A stretch of DNA of 13,157 nucleotides, from the NCBI GenBank assembly GCA_007570915.1, contig RKSK01000148.1:1-13157 (forward strand), written 5' to 3'. Each line of letters starts with the position of its first letter. The stretch's first letter is position 1. The position numbers and the translations under genes were made by a program. A model generated the notes under the pieces. It worked only from the letters and a program-made list of their open reading frames with translations. It was not told where the DNA came from and searched no databases. Source of the stretch: Cenarchaeum sp. GTDB taxonomy: Archaea > Thermoproteota > Nitrososphaeria > Nitrososphaerales > Nitrosopumilaceae. This document shows positions 13,124 to 13,157 of this stretch, one piece after another.

Positions 13124-13139
13124 CCATAAAACCCATAAG
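13124..13139 (+). promoter_or_regulatory. TATA-like elements near the window edge
   Basis: Two elements, cataaaa and cataag, lie within 16 bp. At the spacing used elsewhere here they would place a plus-strand start at about 13155-13163, at or just beyond the edge. Read on the minus strand, the second would precede a poor GTG frame at 13108, which I did not accept. No gene is supported in 12904-13157. Confidence 0.35.
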
Positions 13140-13157
13140 CCCCCGTCTTTGCGCCCG

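Noticed and set aside
13000..13157. Possible tRNA in the hairpin-rich end region
   Set aside because: ggttcaca resembles part of a T-arm, but its flanks do not pair, the conserved A is missing and no D-arm or acceptor stem is found on either strand.

Overview
The window is dense, very G+C-rich archaeal DNA (about two-thirds G+C or more by eye). It carries a 20S proteasome alpha subunit, an AbrB-PhoU regulator and the archaeal route to coenzyme A (pantoate kinase plus phosphopantothenate synthetase instead of bacterial PanC/CoaA). Almost every transcription unit starts with a TATA element 24-32 nt upstream of the start codon and no Shine-Dalgarno (SD) site, which implies leaderless mRNAs. SD-like sites appear only at some internal operon genes. 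I infer Nitrososphaerota (Thaumarchaeota), possibly a Cenarchaeum-like high-G+C lineage. The phylum is moderately likely; anything finer is a guess.

Left block (1-3021, + strand): psmA; a UbiE/MenG-type methyltransferase joined by an ATGA overlap to a 12-TM MFS transporter; and a TatA-like translocase subunit with its own promoter.

Middle block (3009-7077), the accessory part: a solitary beta-class DNA methyltransferase (-); a 65-aa very basic protein (-); an acidic 230-aa orphan (+); and a repeat cluster. The cluster holds two intact copies of an 86-aa protein family (4995-5255 and 6372-6632, both -, 63 of 86 residues identical by hand) inside 348-bp direct repeats that include promoter and terminator. 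A third, decayed copy lies at 6819-7077. Between the intact copies is a 271-aa orphan gene of visibly lower G+C. This is the least explained part of the window.

Right block (7100-12871): an AbrB-PhoU regulator (-) diverges over 64 bp from a four-gene CoA operon (+). The operon encodes pantoate kinase, phosphopantothenate synthetase (PPS), PanB and CoaBC. PanB makes ketopantoate. After reduction by an enzyme not encoded here, pantoate kinase and PPS give 4'-phosphopantothenate, and CoaBC converts that to 4'-phosphopantetheine. A convergent M24 aminopeptidase (-) overlaps the end of coaBC. The last 290 bp hold promoter-like elements and a hairpin-rich G+C stretch, with probably another gene just beyond the edge.

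The decayed third copy is about 80% G+C against 61% for intact copy A (hand counts). That suggests unconstrained DNA in this genome drifts strongly toward G+C.
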